Shown piece after piece: positions 9,287-18,297 of a stretch of DNA of 64,000 bases; positions within the stretch are counted from its first letter, which is position 1; each line of letters begins with the position of its first letter. The stretch spans positions 248,001 through 312,000 of the forward strand of contig DAOTTU010000044.1 of assembly GCA_034437655.1 (NCBI GenBank), written 5' to 3'. A program made the position numbers and the translations under genes. The notes beneath the pieces are model-generated. The model saw only the letters and a list, made by a program, of their open reading frames with translations. It had not been told where the DNA came from and did not search any database. The stretch comes from J027 sp034437655 (lineage in GTDB: Bacteria > Chloroflexota > Anaerolineae > Aggregatilineales > J027).

Positions 9287-9315
9287 TTGACACCCTCTAT
9301 CGATCGCTGTATGAT
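9287..9315 (+). promoter_or_regulatory. Consensus sigma-70 promoter of the initiator tRNA
   Basis: TTGACA (9287-9292), 17-base spacer, TATGAT (9310-9315). The mature tRNA begins 12 bases after the -10 box, so the 5' leader would be only a few bases. Spacing and sequence are near ideal for the primary sigma factor. Confidence 0.85.
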
Positions 9316-9326
9316 GCTATGCACAC

Positions 9327-9398
9327 TGCGGGGTGGAGCAGTGGCAGCTCGTCGGGCTCATAACCCGGAGGTCGCAGGTTCGAATCCTGCCCCCGCGA
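9327..9398 (+). tRNA. Initiator tRNA-fMet (CAU)
   Basis: A full cloverleaf can be drawn: acceptor tgcgggg / ccccgcg, a D arm (gagc/gctc) with a short loop, anticodon stem tcggg / cccgg with loop ctcataa (anticodon CAT), variable loop, and T arm gcagg-ttcgaat-cctgc. The three G-C pairs next to the anticodon loop mark the initiator rather than the elongator tRNA-Met. Position 1-72 is T-G, a weak pair where bacterial initiators usually have a mismatch. The discriminator is A and CCA is not encoded (ACA follows), so CCA must be added enzymatically. Confidence 0.93.
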
Positions 9399-9411
9399 CA
9401 CAAAAGTATAG

Positions 9412-9447
9412 AAAAAGCTCTGAGGATAGCACTCAGGGCTTTTTTTC
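9412..9447 (+). terminator. Rho-independent terminator after tRNA-fMet
   Basis: The stem agctctgag / ctcagggct (one mismatch-type G-T pair) is flanked by an A-run and followed by a run of seven T. It lies 14 bases after the tRNA and closes a single-tRNA transcript. Confidence 0.85.
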
Positions 9448-9646
9448 ATCCACGGTAACGGATTCGTTCTGTCACAATGCGGCTCATATGACCACTCACC
9501 CGCTGTTTACCAAAGTTTTGCATGATAACAGCCAAAGATTCCTGCAAATTTTCTGGGGTCACGTAGACTAAAGAGTATCCACCACTAAAGATTATATGGT
9601 TGGGTATTGTAATTCAATATTTTCGCAATGCTAAGAGGATTGCACT
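9448..9646. other. Non-coding gap between tRNA terminator and FIST gene
   Basis: About 200 bases with no credible gene. The frame that stays open across the tRNA into this stretch has no ribosome site and includes the tRNA itself. The A/T-rich last 60 bases probably hold the promoter of the FIST operon, but no clear -35/-10 pair is visible. Confidence 0.6.
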
Positions 9647-10825
9647 GTGAAAACCACTATCGGTGTAGGTATCGCAAATTCCACCAACGGTTTTAAGACC
9701 GGGCAAGAGGTTGCCAAAAATGCGTTGTCGCAATTACGTGGCGCTCAACCGACGCTCGCGTTGTTGTTTGCCTCGCATCCAGACCCACAGCGGGTAGTGG
9801 ATGGGGTGTTTGCTGTCCTTGATGATGTTCCGCTGGTAGGGGCCACATCTGCTGGTGAGTATTCACATGATGGCTATGTCGAAGATGGCGCTGGCTTGAT
9901 GTTGTTGCGCGGTGACACAATTCAGTTTCACCCACTCAGTTATGCACAATCATGGCTGCGGCTCAGCAAAAAGTTACTTGGGCGCTTGAATGGCCTGAGC
10001 GATGAAGGGCTTGGCAGTAGCTACAATCATCGCGCACTGATGCTTTTTCCAGATGACCAATCGATGAATCTCGACGATGTTGTGGAACGTGCGATTTCAG
10101 AGACGGGGATGCTGTATGACATTATTGGTGGCCCGAGCCCGACTATCCCGTCACCGCCACGCCCTTCTGCCATCTTCTCGAACCAGAAAATTATTCACAA
10201 TGGGTTGGTCGGGGCTGAAATCCTCAGTCAGCAGCCGATTGGTGTAGCACTTGCCAACGGCTGGACCCCGGTTAGTGGGCCCTATCGTATCACCTCTGTT
10301 GACAAAAAACGTATCGTCAAAATTGATGGTCGTACCCCACGCGATATTTACGAAGACTTTTTGCAAGAGCAGGGAATTGCTTACGATACACTGACGCCAG
10401 ATGTGCTGAAACGCTATCCGATTGGTGTCTGTTCTGGCAGTGACACTGGTGGCGATTGCAAGGTGAGCATGATCATGAAAGTAGATGAGCGTGGTGGTAT
10501 TCACATGGGGTCACCACCGCCGCGCAATGCGCTCGTACATATTCTCAGCAGCCGAGATGATGCCATGTTTGTGGCCGCGCGGCGTGCTGTACAGAGTGCG
10601 TTGCAAACCGCTAGCACAGCGGCCGGCGTGTTGTTCATTGATTGCATGGCAACCAGTATGGTGCTTGAGGATGCGTATGTACAGCAACGACAAGCCGTGA
10701 CACAAACCGTCGGTGAAAACATTCCGTTTTTAGGATTTCGTAGCCACGGGGTATTAGCGCGCATGCAGGGGCAAACGTCCGGGCACTATGAATGTTCGGT
10801 GGGGACGTGGGTGGTGCCTGCATGA
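9647..10825 (+). CDS. FIST N and C domain sensory protein
   Basis: FIST proteins are predicted small-ligand sensors found near signal transduction genes. The 392-residue protein shows the FIST_N pattern (P-x-L-A-L-L-F-A-S near 35, then the V-G-A-T-S-A-G-E-Y motif near 65) and a FIST_C half with Y-P-I-G-V and a terminal L-G-F-R-S-H-G-V segment. No signal peptide or membrane helix is seen, so it is cytoplasmic. The start is GTG, with agagga about 9 bases upstream. Its stop overlaps the start of a histidine kinase gene (ATGA), and a response regulator follows in the same way, so the three are one translationally coupled operon. FIST probably supplies the input for the kinase. Confidence 0.85.
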   Translation: MKTTIGVGIANSTNGFKTGQEVAKNALSQLRGAQPTLALLFASHPDPQRVVDGVFAVLDDVPLVGATSAGEYSHDGYVEDGAGLMLLRGDTIQFHPLSYAQSWLRLSKKLLGRLNGLSDEGLGSSYNHRALMLFPDDQSMNLDDVVERAISETGMLYDIIGGPSPTIPSPPRPSAIFSNQKIIHNGLVGAEILSQQPIGVALANGWTPVSGPYRITSVDKKRIVKIDGRTPRDIYEDFLQEQGIAYDTLTPDVLKRYPIGVCSGSDTGGDCKVSMIMKVDERGGIHMGSPPPRNALVHILSSRDDAMFVAARRAVQSALQTASTAAGVLFIDCMATSMVLEDAYVQQRQAVTQTVGENIPFLGFRSHGVLARMQGQTSGHYECSVGTWVVPA

Positions 10826-12093
10826 ATATGATGCAAGCGTATCTTGACATCTTTAATCTGGATAATCTGGAAGCAGTGGTTGCAGCGGCGCTCAAAATGT
10901 TTATTGGGTTGTTTCAACCAGAAGCGGCCTGCCTGTTGCTGTGGGACGATGAACTGAGACGGTATGTTGTTGGCGAGACATGGATCGGCACACCTGGACT
11001 AAATGTGGCAACCTTCCAGCGCTATGCATTGCGCTACCTGGCCAATGAGGAAGGTATTGATGACCTTGAGTGGCATTGCCTGTTGTTGAACAGCTCAAGC
11101 GCTGTGGTCGGTGCGATGGTGTATGTGAGCGATACTGTCTTTCCATCATCTGAAGAGGATCGGTTTGCACAATACATTGGGCGGGCAATCGACACCAATT
11201 TTCGCCTTGAGATTGCAGAGCGTGAACACACACAACTGGAAGAAGACGCCCAACGCCTCGAACATCTCCTGCGCGCGGTTGAACAACAGCAACGGACTAT
11301 TGACCGCTTGTTAACTGTTGAGCGCGAATGGTCTGCTGAACTTGAAAAGCGCGTTAGTGCACGCACGGCTGCGCTAAAAGCTGCACAGCAACGCCTTATT
11401 CAGTCCGAAAAATTGGCTGCAATCGGTCAATTAGCAAGTTCATTGGCCCATGAATTGAATAATCCATTGCAAGCTATTCAGAGTGGCGTTGAGTTGATGA
11501 TTGATGAGCTAGAATGCGACAATATTCCACAATTGCGTGAAGACTTGCCGATCATTCAAGAGGAATTAGAGCGTATTGAGTCGATCTTCCGGCAGATGCT
11601 CGACTTTTACCGACCAACGTCACAAGAACAGGTGCCGCTCGACCTCAACGAAATTTGTAATGGGGTAAATGTCTTGATGCGCAAGCGCTTGCAGCAGTCA
11701 CATGTCACGCTAGAAGTCAACACGACACCAGAGTTGCCGTTAAACTGTGGTGATCGTAACCAGATCAAGCAAATTCTGATTAACCTAATTCTGAACGCGA
11801 CTGAAGCAATGGAACCAGGCGGTGGTCGCATTTGTCTGCATACAGGTGCTGCGCTTGCTGAAGGCTATACTTATATTCAAGTTTCAGACAACGGCCCCGG
11901 GGTTGCTGCGGAGCATATGCCACGACTGTTTGAACCACTGTTCACCACGAAAACGCGCGGGCTTGGCCTTGGGCTAGCGATTTCGCGGGAAATTGCTGAG
12001 AAACATGGCGGATCATTAGCAGTAGACACACAGTTGCAACACGGCACGACCTTTAGCTTATCTCTGCCTATTCGAAAGGATTGCCACGCATGA
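10822..12093 (+). CDS. Cytoplasmic sensor histidine kinase
   Basis: Two-component kinase of 423 residues. The first 130 residues look like a divergent GAF-type sensor region. A long coiled coil (about 130-200) leads to a HisKA domain with the phospho-acceptor His210 in LAHELNNP. The HATPase part has the N box (NLILNATEA), G1 (SDNGPGV) and G2 (GLGLGLAIS). There are no membrane helices, so the signal is cytoplasmic and probably comes from the FIST protein encoded just upstream. The start ATG shares the ATGA of the FIST stop; a start 30 bases earlier is possible but would overlap more. The partner regulator begins at the stop codon. Confidence 0.9.
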   Translation: MNMMQAYLDIFNLDNLEAVVAAALKMFIGLFQPEAACLLLWDDELRRYVVGETWIGTPGLNVATFQRYALRYLANEEGIDDLEWHCLLLNSSSAVVGAMVYVSDTVFPSSEEDRFAQYIGRAIDTNFRLEIAEREHTQLEEDAQRLEHLLRAVEQQQRTIDRLLTVEREWSAELEKRVSARTAALKAAQQRLIQSEKLAAIGQLASSLAHELNNPLQAIQSGVELMIDELECDNIPQLREDLPIIQEELERIESIFRQMLDFYRPTSQEQVPLDLNEICNGVNVLMRKRLQQSHVTLEVNTTPELPLNCGDRNQIKQILINLILNATEAMEPGGGRICLHTGAALAEGYTYIQVSDNGPGVAAEHMPRLFEPLFTTKTRGLGLGLAISREIAEKHGGSLAVDTQLQHGTTFSLSLPIRKDCHA

Positions 12094-12887
12094 CCGAAAA
12101 AACCGCAACCATTCTGGTGGTCGATGACGAAGCCACGATTCGTAACTTTATCGTGCGGGTTCTGGAACGTGAAGGCTACCGTGTTGAGTCTGCTGCTGAT
12201 GGTCAGGCCGCTTATGAGCGGTTGCAAGCTGAACATTTCGACGTGCTGTTGACCGACATCAAGATGAATTATATGGACGGTGTTGGCCTATTACGGTTGG
12301 CCAAACGCGCACAACCTGACCTCGCCGTGATTTTGTTCACCGGGCATGCCACAGTACAGACGGCCGTTGAGGCGCTACGCAATGGCGCCTTTGAGTACCT
12401 GCTAAAGCCTGTCAAAAATCAGCACATTGTTGAAACCGTGGAAAAAGCCTTGCGCTACCGCGAAACTGAACAGCGACGCGACCGTCTCGAATCACTTGCA
12501 AGCCAGATTCTGGATGCCTTTGAGCCGGGCAGCAAGACAGCCGCAGCGACCACTACCGACACGCTGACCGTTGGTCCATTACGGTTAGACCTCGCCGCGT
12601 TCCAGAGTTATCAGGCCGATAAGCCCGTTGCGCTGACACCGACAGAGTTTCGTCTGCTGGCGACATTGGCACAGCAACCGGGGCATGTCTTTAACTATGT
12701 GACATTGGTTGAAGAAGCCTGTGGTTATACCTGTCCGCGTAATGAAGCCCGTCAGATCATTGGCACCCATGTCATTAATCTGCGCAATAAACTCAACATT
12801 GATGCCGATGAGGTCGGGTATGTGGCCTCAGTGCGTGGTGTGGGGTATCGCCTCATCACTGAGACGTCTGAAAAGTCGCCGGGGTAA
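12090..12887 (+). CDS. Response regulator, receiver plus OmpR-type winged helix
   Basis: Output of the FIST/kinase operon. The receiver domain (about 7-120) has the acidic pair D12-D13, phospho-acceptor D56 (LLTDIKM), a Thr in FTGHA and a Lys in LLKPVK. The helix after it is charged, and the C-terminal third (about 150-262) has the winged-helix signature L-T-P-T-E-F-R-L-L and V-R-G-V-G-Y-R-L. A YTCPRNEARQIIGTHV segment holds the recognition helix. The receiver is closer to NtrC-type in its D-I-K-M string, but no AAA domain is present. The start ATG overlaps the kinase stop by ATGA. Target genes are unknown; autoregulation is possible. Confidence 0.9.
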   Translation: MTEKTATILVVDDEATIRNFIVRVLEREGYRVESAADGQAAYERLQAEHFDVLLTDIKMNYMDGVGLLRLAKRAQPDLAVILFTGHATVQTAVEALRNGAFEYLLKPVKNQHIVETVEKALRYRETEQRRDRLESLASQILDAFEPGSKTAAATTTDTLTVGPLRLDLAAFQSYQADKPVALTPTEFRLLATLAQQPGHVFNYVTLVEEACGYTCPRNEARQIIGTHVINLRNKLNIDADEVGYVASVRGVGYRLITETSEKSPG

Positions 12888-12976
12888 GTTGTTTGATCTG
12901 ACCAAAATTCATCCTTCCCATAACTTGTCGGATTCGGCAAATGATGCCAGAATGAGAGTATCTTGAATTTCGGGGG

Positions 12977-14005
12977 GTGAATAGGCTTAGATTAATGAAC
13001 CCGCAATGGAAATTTTATTTCAACATTCGGCCAGGAATCGTTGCAATCATACTCGGTATGCTTGTACCTAATGTGGTGATGGTATTGCCTGTTGATGCAC
13101 AGACATCGCCGCAACCGATAACGCAGTTTGCGCAGGGCGATGGTGATGATGAAGCTGACACAGAAGACCCAACGCCGTCACCATCTCCGCTGGCTACTGA
13201 TGTGCCTGCTGGTGATGCCGAAACTGAAGCGGATGCAGGCGACGAAAACGCTTCCGGCACAGTGGCGACCGATCAAAGTGACGGCCCGGAAGCCTCCGCT
13301 TCTGATGATAGCGGCGAAGATGAGTCTGATCCTGTGCAACTGGCGGCAGTAGCAGCGGCTGGCCTTGTAGCAGGGATTGCGGGGACCACTGTTATTATGC
13401 GCCGACGTATTAAACGGTTGCAAGCAGAACTCCGCGAAGCGCAAATTGTTATTCAGGCAGTGAAGCCGGCCGGCCAGAGGCGCCGACCACGCCAGGAAGC
13501 GGCGGCGGAAAACTCAGCCCGGTCTATTGCAGCGGCCAAGAAAATCGGCGGGCAGTCATTATTACGCACCGGGCAAAGTCGCGAAGCCTATGCCATGTTT
13601 CTGGATGCGATTGAGCAAGATGAAGATGACGACGAAGCCTGGCTATGGGCTGGTATCGCAGCGATGAAGCTCAAGCAGTATGAAGTTGCACAACAAACGC
13701 TGCTTCAGGCGCGGACGCTTGGCAACGAAAAGGCAGAAGATGCACTCCGTAAGTTGAAAGAACTGATCGACAAACGCGACCGTATCCGCGCGATTACGAC
13801 GGCGGCCGTTGCAGAAGAGGAACCAGACTTCGCACCGTTGCAGGCACCACCCCAGCGCAAAGGTCGCAAAAACCGGGCTGCCCGCCAGGATGACTCTGCT
13901 GCGGCCGCAAAGCCAGAATTGGGCAAACCGCGATCAATGCAGCGACAGTCTAAGGATGATGACCCCTTTGATGATCTGGACGCTGAACCAGACTTCGACT
14001 TTTGA
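12977..14005 (+). CDS. Membrane-anchored TPR protein with acidic Thr/Ala-rich region
   Basis: No named family recognised. The N-terminus has a signal or membrane helix (about 20-40), then a long D/E/T/A-rich low-complexity stretch (about 50-115), a second membrane helix (about 118-137) followed by RRRIK, and a cytosolic part with one or two TPR-like helix pairs (about 185-255: S-R-E-A-Y-A-M-F, D-E-A-W-L-W-A-G-I-A). The C-terminal 60 residues are charged and disordered. The start is uncertain: GTG at 12977 or ATG at 12995, neither with a well-spaced ribosome site. It probably serves as a scaffold at the membrane. Confidence 0.6.
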   Translation: MNRLRLMNPQWKFYFNIRPGIVAIILGMLVPNVVMVLPVDAQTSPQPITQFAQGDGDDEADTEDPTPSPSPLATDVPAGDAETEADAGDENASGTVATDQSDGPEASASDDSGEDESDPVQLAAVAAAGLVAGIAGTTVIMRRRIKRLQAELREAQIVIQAVKPAGQRRRPRQEAAAENSARSIAAAKKIGGQSLLRTGQSREAYAMFLDAIEQDEDDDEAWLWAGIAAMKLKQYEVAQQTLLQARTLGNEKAEDALRKLKELIDKRDRIRAITTAAVAEEEPDFAPLQAPPQRKGRKNRAARQDDSAAAAKPELGKPRSMQRQSKDDDPFDDLDAEPDFDF

Positions 14006-14032
14006 TGTTGTGGCAGGCATGGGCCTAATAGA

Positions 14033-14872
14033 GTGACGGGACATCACGAGCGGCTGCATCAGTATCTACGTCGCTGGCAACTCTCAAATCCCGAGCTTCT
14101 AGCGACCACAGCAACCAGTTACGTCTACAAAGCACAGCGCGAGCAAGAAACGCTGGTGCTAAAGTTGCTCAATGACATTGGTATAAAAGATGAACAGCGT
14201 GGTGCGGCGGCACTGCGCTTTTTTTCGAGATATGGTGCCGTTCGATTAATCGAAGCAACCGACGATGCACACCTGCTGGGCTACATCGACGGGCCAGCAT
14301 TAAGTACCCTCAGCCATAGCGGGCAAGATGAAGGCGCTACGATAATCATCGCAGAACTCTTGAATAAACTGCATAGCCCGCGTCCTGCCACGATTCCAGC
14401 AAGCCTGACCCCATTGCACCGCTGGTTTCGGTCATTATTCCACCGTGCCATGCTAGATAAACAACGTAGTGCAGAAACGGTATTTAGTCGTGGGGCGGCT
14501 GTTGCAGAAAATCTACTTACTACCGCGCAGGATGTGTGCGTACTGCATGGGGATGTTCATCATGACAATATCAAACATAGTTCGGAATATGGCTGGCTGG
14601 CATTTGATCCGAAAGGCCTGGTTGGTGAACGCACCTTTGACGTTGCCAACACGCTCTGCAATCCGTTTGATCTTCCCGAGTTGGTACTCAATGAGGCACG
14701 ATTGTTACGCAATGCTGAGATACTTTCCGATAGGATGGGACTTGAAATACAGCGCGTGCTTAATTTTACCTTTGCCTACGCCTGTTTGAGTGCTAGTTGG
14801 ACACATGATGCAGGTGGCGATGCCGCTTTAGCACTGGGTGTTGCTGCGATTGTTGAGCCCTACGTGAGATAA
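14033..14872 (+). CDS. Aminoglycoside/hydroxyurea-type phosphotransferase family protein
   Basis: Small-molecule kinase of the APH fold, closest in motif to the streptomycin 6-/hydroxyurea kinase group (APH(6)-like). The 279-residue protein has a nucleotide Lys segment (E-T-L-V-L-K-L-L, about 40-47), the catalytic loop LHGDVHHDNI (Asp base, Asn for Mg) and a metal-binding F-D-P-K-G string typical of that group. The start is GTG at 14033, 28 bases after the TPR gene, so co-transcription is likely. Family members phosphorylate diverse substrates, so antibiotic resistance should not be assumed. The bidirectional hairpin at 14928 follows. Confidence 0.75.
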   Translation: MTGHHERLHQYLRRWQLSNPELLATTATSYVYKAQREQETLVLKLLNDIGIKDEQRGAAALRFFSRYGAVRLIEATDDAHLLGYIDGPALSTLSHSGQDEGATIIIAELLNKLHSPRPATIPASLTPLHRWFRSLFHRAMLDKQRSAETVFSRGAAVAENLLTTAQDVCVLHGDVHHDNIKHSSEYGWLAFDPKGLVGERTFDVANTLCNPFDLPELVLNEARLLRNAEILSDRMGLEIQRVLNFTFAYACLSASWTHDAGGDAALALGVAAIVEPYVR

Positions 14873-14927
14873 CTCAGTGATAAGGGATGTTATCACGACT
14901 TATATTTTCAGGTGCAAATTGTAACAA

Positions 14928-14958
14928 AAAAGGACGCCTCTACATGAAGTGTCCTTTT
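14928..14958. terminator. Bidirectional terminator between convergent genes
   Basis: The stem aaaaggac / gtcctttt, extended by two further pairs, is flanked by A-run and T-run so that it can work on both strands. It sits between the APH-like gene (+) and the penicillin-binding protein gene (-). A second small inverted repeat (gtgataa / ttatcac, 14877-14896) lies just before it. Confidence 0.75.
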
Positions 14959-14992
14959 CCCTTGCGTTTATTCGACTTTGCTTCAGCGCTGA

Positions 14993-17900
14993 CTATCCGC
15001 ACCCGGGCCATCGATACACATAACCATCCCGGTTGCCATCACGTGGTGAGTTGACCTGGAACTCTCCGGATGGCATTCGATACAGTCGAACATCAATGCG
15101 CCCCCCCTGCGCAAGCAAGCGTGGTTCTGGGCCGAGTCCAACGGCAGCAATCTCAGCAGGTGACACTCGGAACGCAAACTGTCCCTGACTGTTCACAATA
15201 TCCCAGATTTCGATGCTGCCATCAGACTTGCAATAGATACCAGCAGTACGCAATGGGTCCTGGGCTGTGGGGTTAACTTCATAGTCACCACGAACCACGC
15301 CACCCCCGGCTGGCGGTCCGCCGACAATAGTCTCAGGTGTGCAGGCAAATTGCGGCAAAATTGCATGGCCAGAATTGGCGGCATATTGATAGGCACGGCG
15401 AGCGTCATCATCTACAGGTGGACGATCAGCGAACAAAAGGGGCTGCGTATCTGGCACTTCACCGATGATTTCTTGCGGCACGAGACAATATTGCTGTGGC
15501 GCTGTATCAGGGTTGTTGGCCAGAAAGTAGTTCACCTGATCTGGTGTCAGTGGGCGCACCCAACTTCGAATGATGCCGGGCTGTACTTCTTCAAGCACCG
15601 GGCCAAATTCTGAACTGGCGTTGTTATTGGGTTCGGGCAATGGGGCAGGCACCATATTGCCCCCACTATCGGGGATCATAGGCATACTTTCGAGGAACCA
15701 CTCTGTGCGGAAGCTCCCGCAGTCGCTGGCCGGGTCACGCAGGCGGCGGACATCACAAATTCGTTCGCTATACATGCCAGCAGGAGGTGTCAGTGCAGGT
15801 TGGGGCAAAGCCAGTACGTTGTACACCCCTTGAATGGTATCGCGCCAGATGGGTGCCGCGCCTGTCAGCCCAGAGCTGTTAATCATTGGGCGGTTGTCGC
15901 TGTTGCCAGACCACACCCCGACAACAATGTCTGATGTATAACCTACCGTCCAGTTGTCACGGAAGTCGTCAGTTGTACCTGTCTTGACAGAGGTAATCAA
16001 ATTCCCGGTATTGAGCGGGCTGTTGGTGCCCATTTCGGTGGCACGAGCGTTGTTGTCAGCAAGGAAGTCGCTCATCACGAATGCAACGCGAGGGTCCAGT
16101 GCTGGGCGGGCTTGTGGGGATGCACTGATGGTGCGCTCGGTGCGGATTCCTTCCGGGCAACCGTTATCATATTCATACAGGATCGCATCGTCATCGTCGT
16201 CAACAATGCAGGAAATGGCATGCGGCGGAACATAGTTCCCTTGATTGGCATAGACACCATAGGCCGTGGTCAATTCCAGCAGCGTGACCTCACCACCGCC
16301 GAGCGTCAATGATAACCCATAGTTTTCTGGCCCACGGTTGAGGCTTTGTACGCCAAGTCGCTGCATCATGTCCAGCAGATATTCTACACCGACAAAGCGC
16401 AGCGTTTGCACTGCCGGAATGTTGTAGGAATTGGCGAGGGCATCGCGCAAATGCATGGGGCCGTGCTGTTGGCGGTCATAGTTGCGTGGCTCGTAGGCTG
16501 GCTGACCGGGAATACCGATCCGAACATTGGTATCCCAGATTACTTCAGAGGGTGCCCACCCCCGTTCGAGCGCGGCTGCATACGTGAAAATTTTCATCGT
16601 GCTGCCGGGTTGACGCTGCGCCAGCGAAACATTTACCTGCCCGTCAATAGATTCGTCATTAAAGTCGACGCTGCCAACCATCGCCAGAATTTTACCTGTA
16701 TTGGGGTCCATCACCACAACAGAAGAGTTGGTCAGGTCGTGGCGGTCACGCAGTTGTGCAACGTTAGTGGCAGCAGCATTTTCGGCAACGGTTTGCACGT
16801 CCATGTTCAGCGTTGTGTAAATCCGTAAGCCGCTATCAAAAAGACGCTGTGCAAGGAACTCGGCGTCTTCTTCAAGGTAACCCTGCCCTTCGAAATTATC
16901 CTGAAAGAGGTTTAGCACACGATCTTTGGCGTAGAAGACGAAATGCGGCGCGTTTTCGAAGCGGTCTTGTGTACCGACAAAAATGATAGCGCGTTGTTTG
17001 GCGGCCTGTGCTTCTGCCGCCGTGATGTAGCCTTCCTGCGTCATTAAATCGAGTACCAGATGCTGACGGTTGATGACCAGTTGCCGCTTAAACGGGTCAG
17101 AACTCAGTGGGTTTAGCTGGCTTGGTGCCTGTGGAATCCCGACCAGCAAGGCCGCTTCATGCAATTGCAGTTCAGTGGCAGGCTTGCCAAAATACACCTG
17201 CGCGGCCGCTTCAATGCCATAAGCACCGTTACCATAGTTGATCTCGTTCAGGTAGAGTTCAAGGATTTCGTCTTTGCTCCGCTGCTGCGTGAGTACAATT
17301 GCAAGCATCGCTTCGTCTAGTTTACGATCAACGCTTTGTTCAGCGCGTCTTTCGGCGTCAAAGAGGACATTACGCACCAACTGTTGCGTGATGGTACTTG
17401 CCCCGGAAACAATCTGGCCACTGGTGAAGTTATCGCGCAGTGCCCTTAGAATGCTCGGAATATCTACTCCGATATTGTCATAAAAGGTGTCATCTTCAAG
17501 CGAGATGGTGGCATAAATCACAACATCGGGGATTTCTTCAAGCGGCACGCGCTCACGGCGACCCTGGTCGGCAAATTGCCCAAGCTGTACCTGATTGCTG
17601 TCATAGATAAACGTGGTGCCAAAGTCTTGCTCTTCAACCCGGTCGTCGAAGTCAGCGAGCAGCGCATTGATACTTGACACATAGCTGTTGTAGACCAGAA
17701 AACTACTGATGAGTACCATCACTAACATTACCCCGACGATACCAAAACACCCGATCAGGCAACTCGGTCCAATGGCACAACCACGTCGTCTCGTTTTGCG
17801 AACTCGGCGCGGACGTTGTGCTGGTTGCTGCGGCAGGCGCGGCGGATGGGCAGGCGGTGGCGCAGACTGTACAGCAGGCACAGCCGGCCGCTGGCGTTCT

Positions 17901-18166
17901 TGTGTGCGTTCGCTATCTGGTCGCATATAGCGCTTGTGTTCATCGGGTGCTTGAGCCAACGGTTGCGGGGCGGGCGGCGTTACGGCTGGTGAAAGCGGTG
18001 TATAGTCACCAGTCTGCTCGGCATCTGGTGGTTTCGAAACCTGACGCGCCGGGGTCTGCTGGCTACGACCTGTATCGTCACTCTGTACCTCAAAATTAGT
18101 CAGGTCGTTGTGATTATCTGGTGGAAGCTCAGGTAAATCTGGTGGGTATTGTTGATCGTCGCTCAT
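14993..18166 (-). CDS. Class A penicillin-binding protein (GT51 glycosyltransferase and transpeptidase)
   Basis: Bifunctional peptidoglycan synthase. From the ATG at 18166 it has 1057 residues: a Pro/Gln-rich cytosolic arm (1-125) ending in R/K-rich sequence, one membrane helix (about 132-162), a GT51 domain with catalytic Glu224 (SLEDDTFY) and S-T-I-T-Q-Q-L, then the penicillin-binding domain with S522-T-M-K525, an S-Y-N motif and K728-T-G-T. The C-terminal 270 residues carry about six cysteines and a Pro-rich part outside known PBP domains. A GTG start 60 bases upstream is possible. Gene order gives no operon partner other than the small membrane gene upstream. Confidence 0.93.
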   Translation of the reverse strand: MSDDQQYPPDLPELPPDNHNDLTNFEVQSDDTGRSQQTPARQVSKPPDAEQTGDYTPLSPAVTPPAPQPLAQAPDEHKRYMRPDSERTQERQRPAVPAVQSAPPPAHPPRLPQQPAQRPRRVRKTRRRGCAIGPSCLIGCFGIVGVMLVMVLISSFLVYNSYVSSINALLADFDDRVEEQDFGTTFIYDSNQVQLGQFADQGRRERVPLEEIPDVVIYATISLEDDTFYDNIGVDIPSILRALRDNFTSGQIVSGASTITQQLVRNVLFDAERRAEQSVDRKLDEAMLAIVLTQQRSKDEILELYLNEINYGNGAYGIEAAAQVYFGKPATELQLHEAALLVGIPQAPSQLNPLSSDPFKRQLVINRQHLVLDLMTQEGYITAAEAQAAKQRAIIFVGTQDRFENAPHFVFYAKDRVLNLFQDNFEGQGYLEEDAEFLAQRLFDSGLRIYTTLNMDVQTVAENAAATNVAQLRDRHDLTNSSVVVMDPNTGKILAMVGSVDFNDESIDGQVNVSLAQRQPGSTMKIFTYAAALERGWAPSEVIWDTNVRIGIPGQPAYEPRNYDRQQHGPMHLRDALANSYNIPAVQTLRFVGVEYLLDMMQRLGVQSLNRGPENYGLSLTLGGGEVTLLELTTAYGVYANQGNYVPPHAISCIVDDDDDAILYEYDNGCPEGIRTERTISASPQARPALDPRVAFVMSDFLADNNARATEMGTNSPLNTGNLITSVKTGTTDDFRDNWTVGYTSDIVVGVWSGNSDNRPMINSSGLTGAAPIWRDTIQGVYNVLALPQPALTPPAGMYSERICDVRRLRDPASDCGSFRTEWFLESMPMIPDSGGNMVPAPLPEPNNNASSEFGPVLEEVQPGIIRSWVRPLTPDQVNYFLANNPDTAPQQYCLVPQEIIGEVPDTQPLLFADRPPVDDDARRAYQYAANSGHAILPQFACTPETIVGGPPAGGGVVRGDYEVNPTAQDPLRTAGIYCKSDGSIEIWDIVNSQGQFAFRVSPAEIAAVGLGPEPRLLAQGGRIDVRLYRMPSGEFQVNSPRDGNRDGYVYRWPGCG

Positions 18167-18297
18167 GGTTTCCGCATCCGCTGATTGGCTGTTCAATAAA
18201 TATGGGTTAAACCGCTGTCTATACACATGCTAGCACACTCCGCCACAGTTGCCAGATGAACACCCTACGCCCGAGAGTTGGTGTCATGACGACTCTG

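Noticed and set aside
9281..9571. 96-codon frame covering the tRNA
   Set aside because: Contains the promoter, tRNA and terminator; clearly not a protein gene.
14033..14872. Antibiotic resistance gene
   Set aside because: The family contains many housekeeping or unknown small-molecule kinases; the sequence does not show the substrate.
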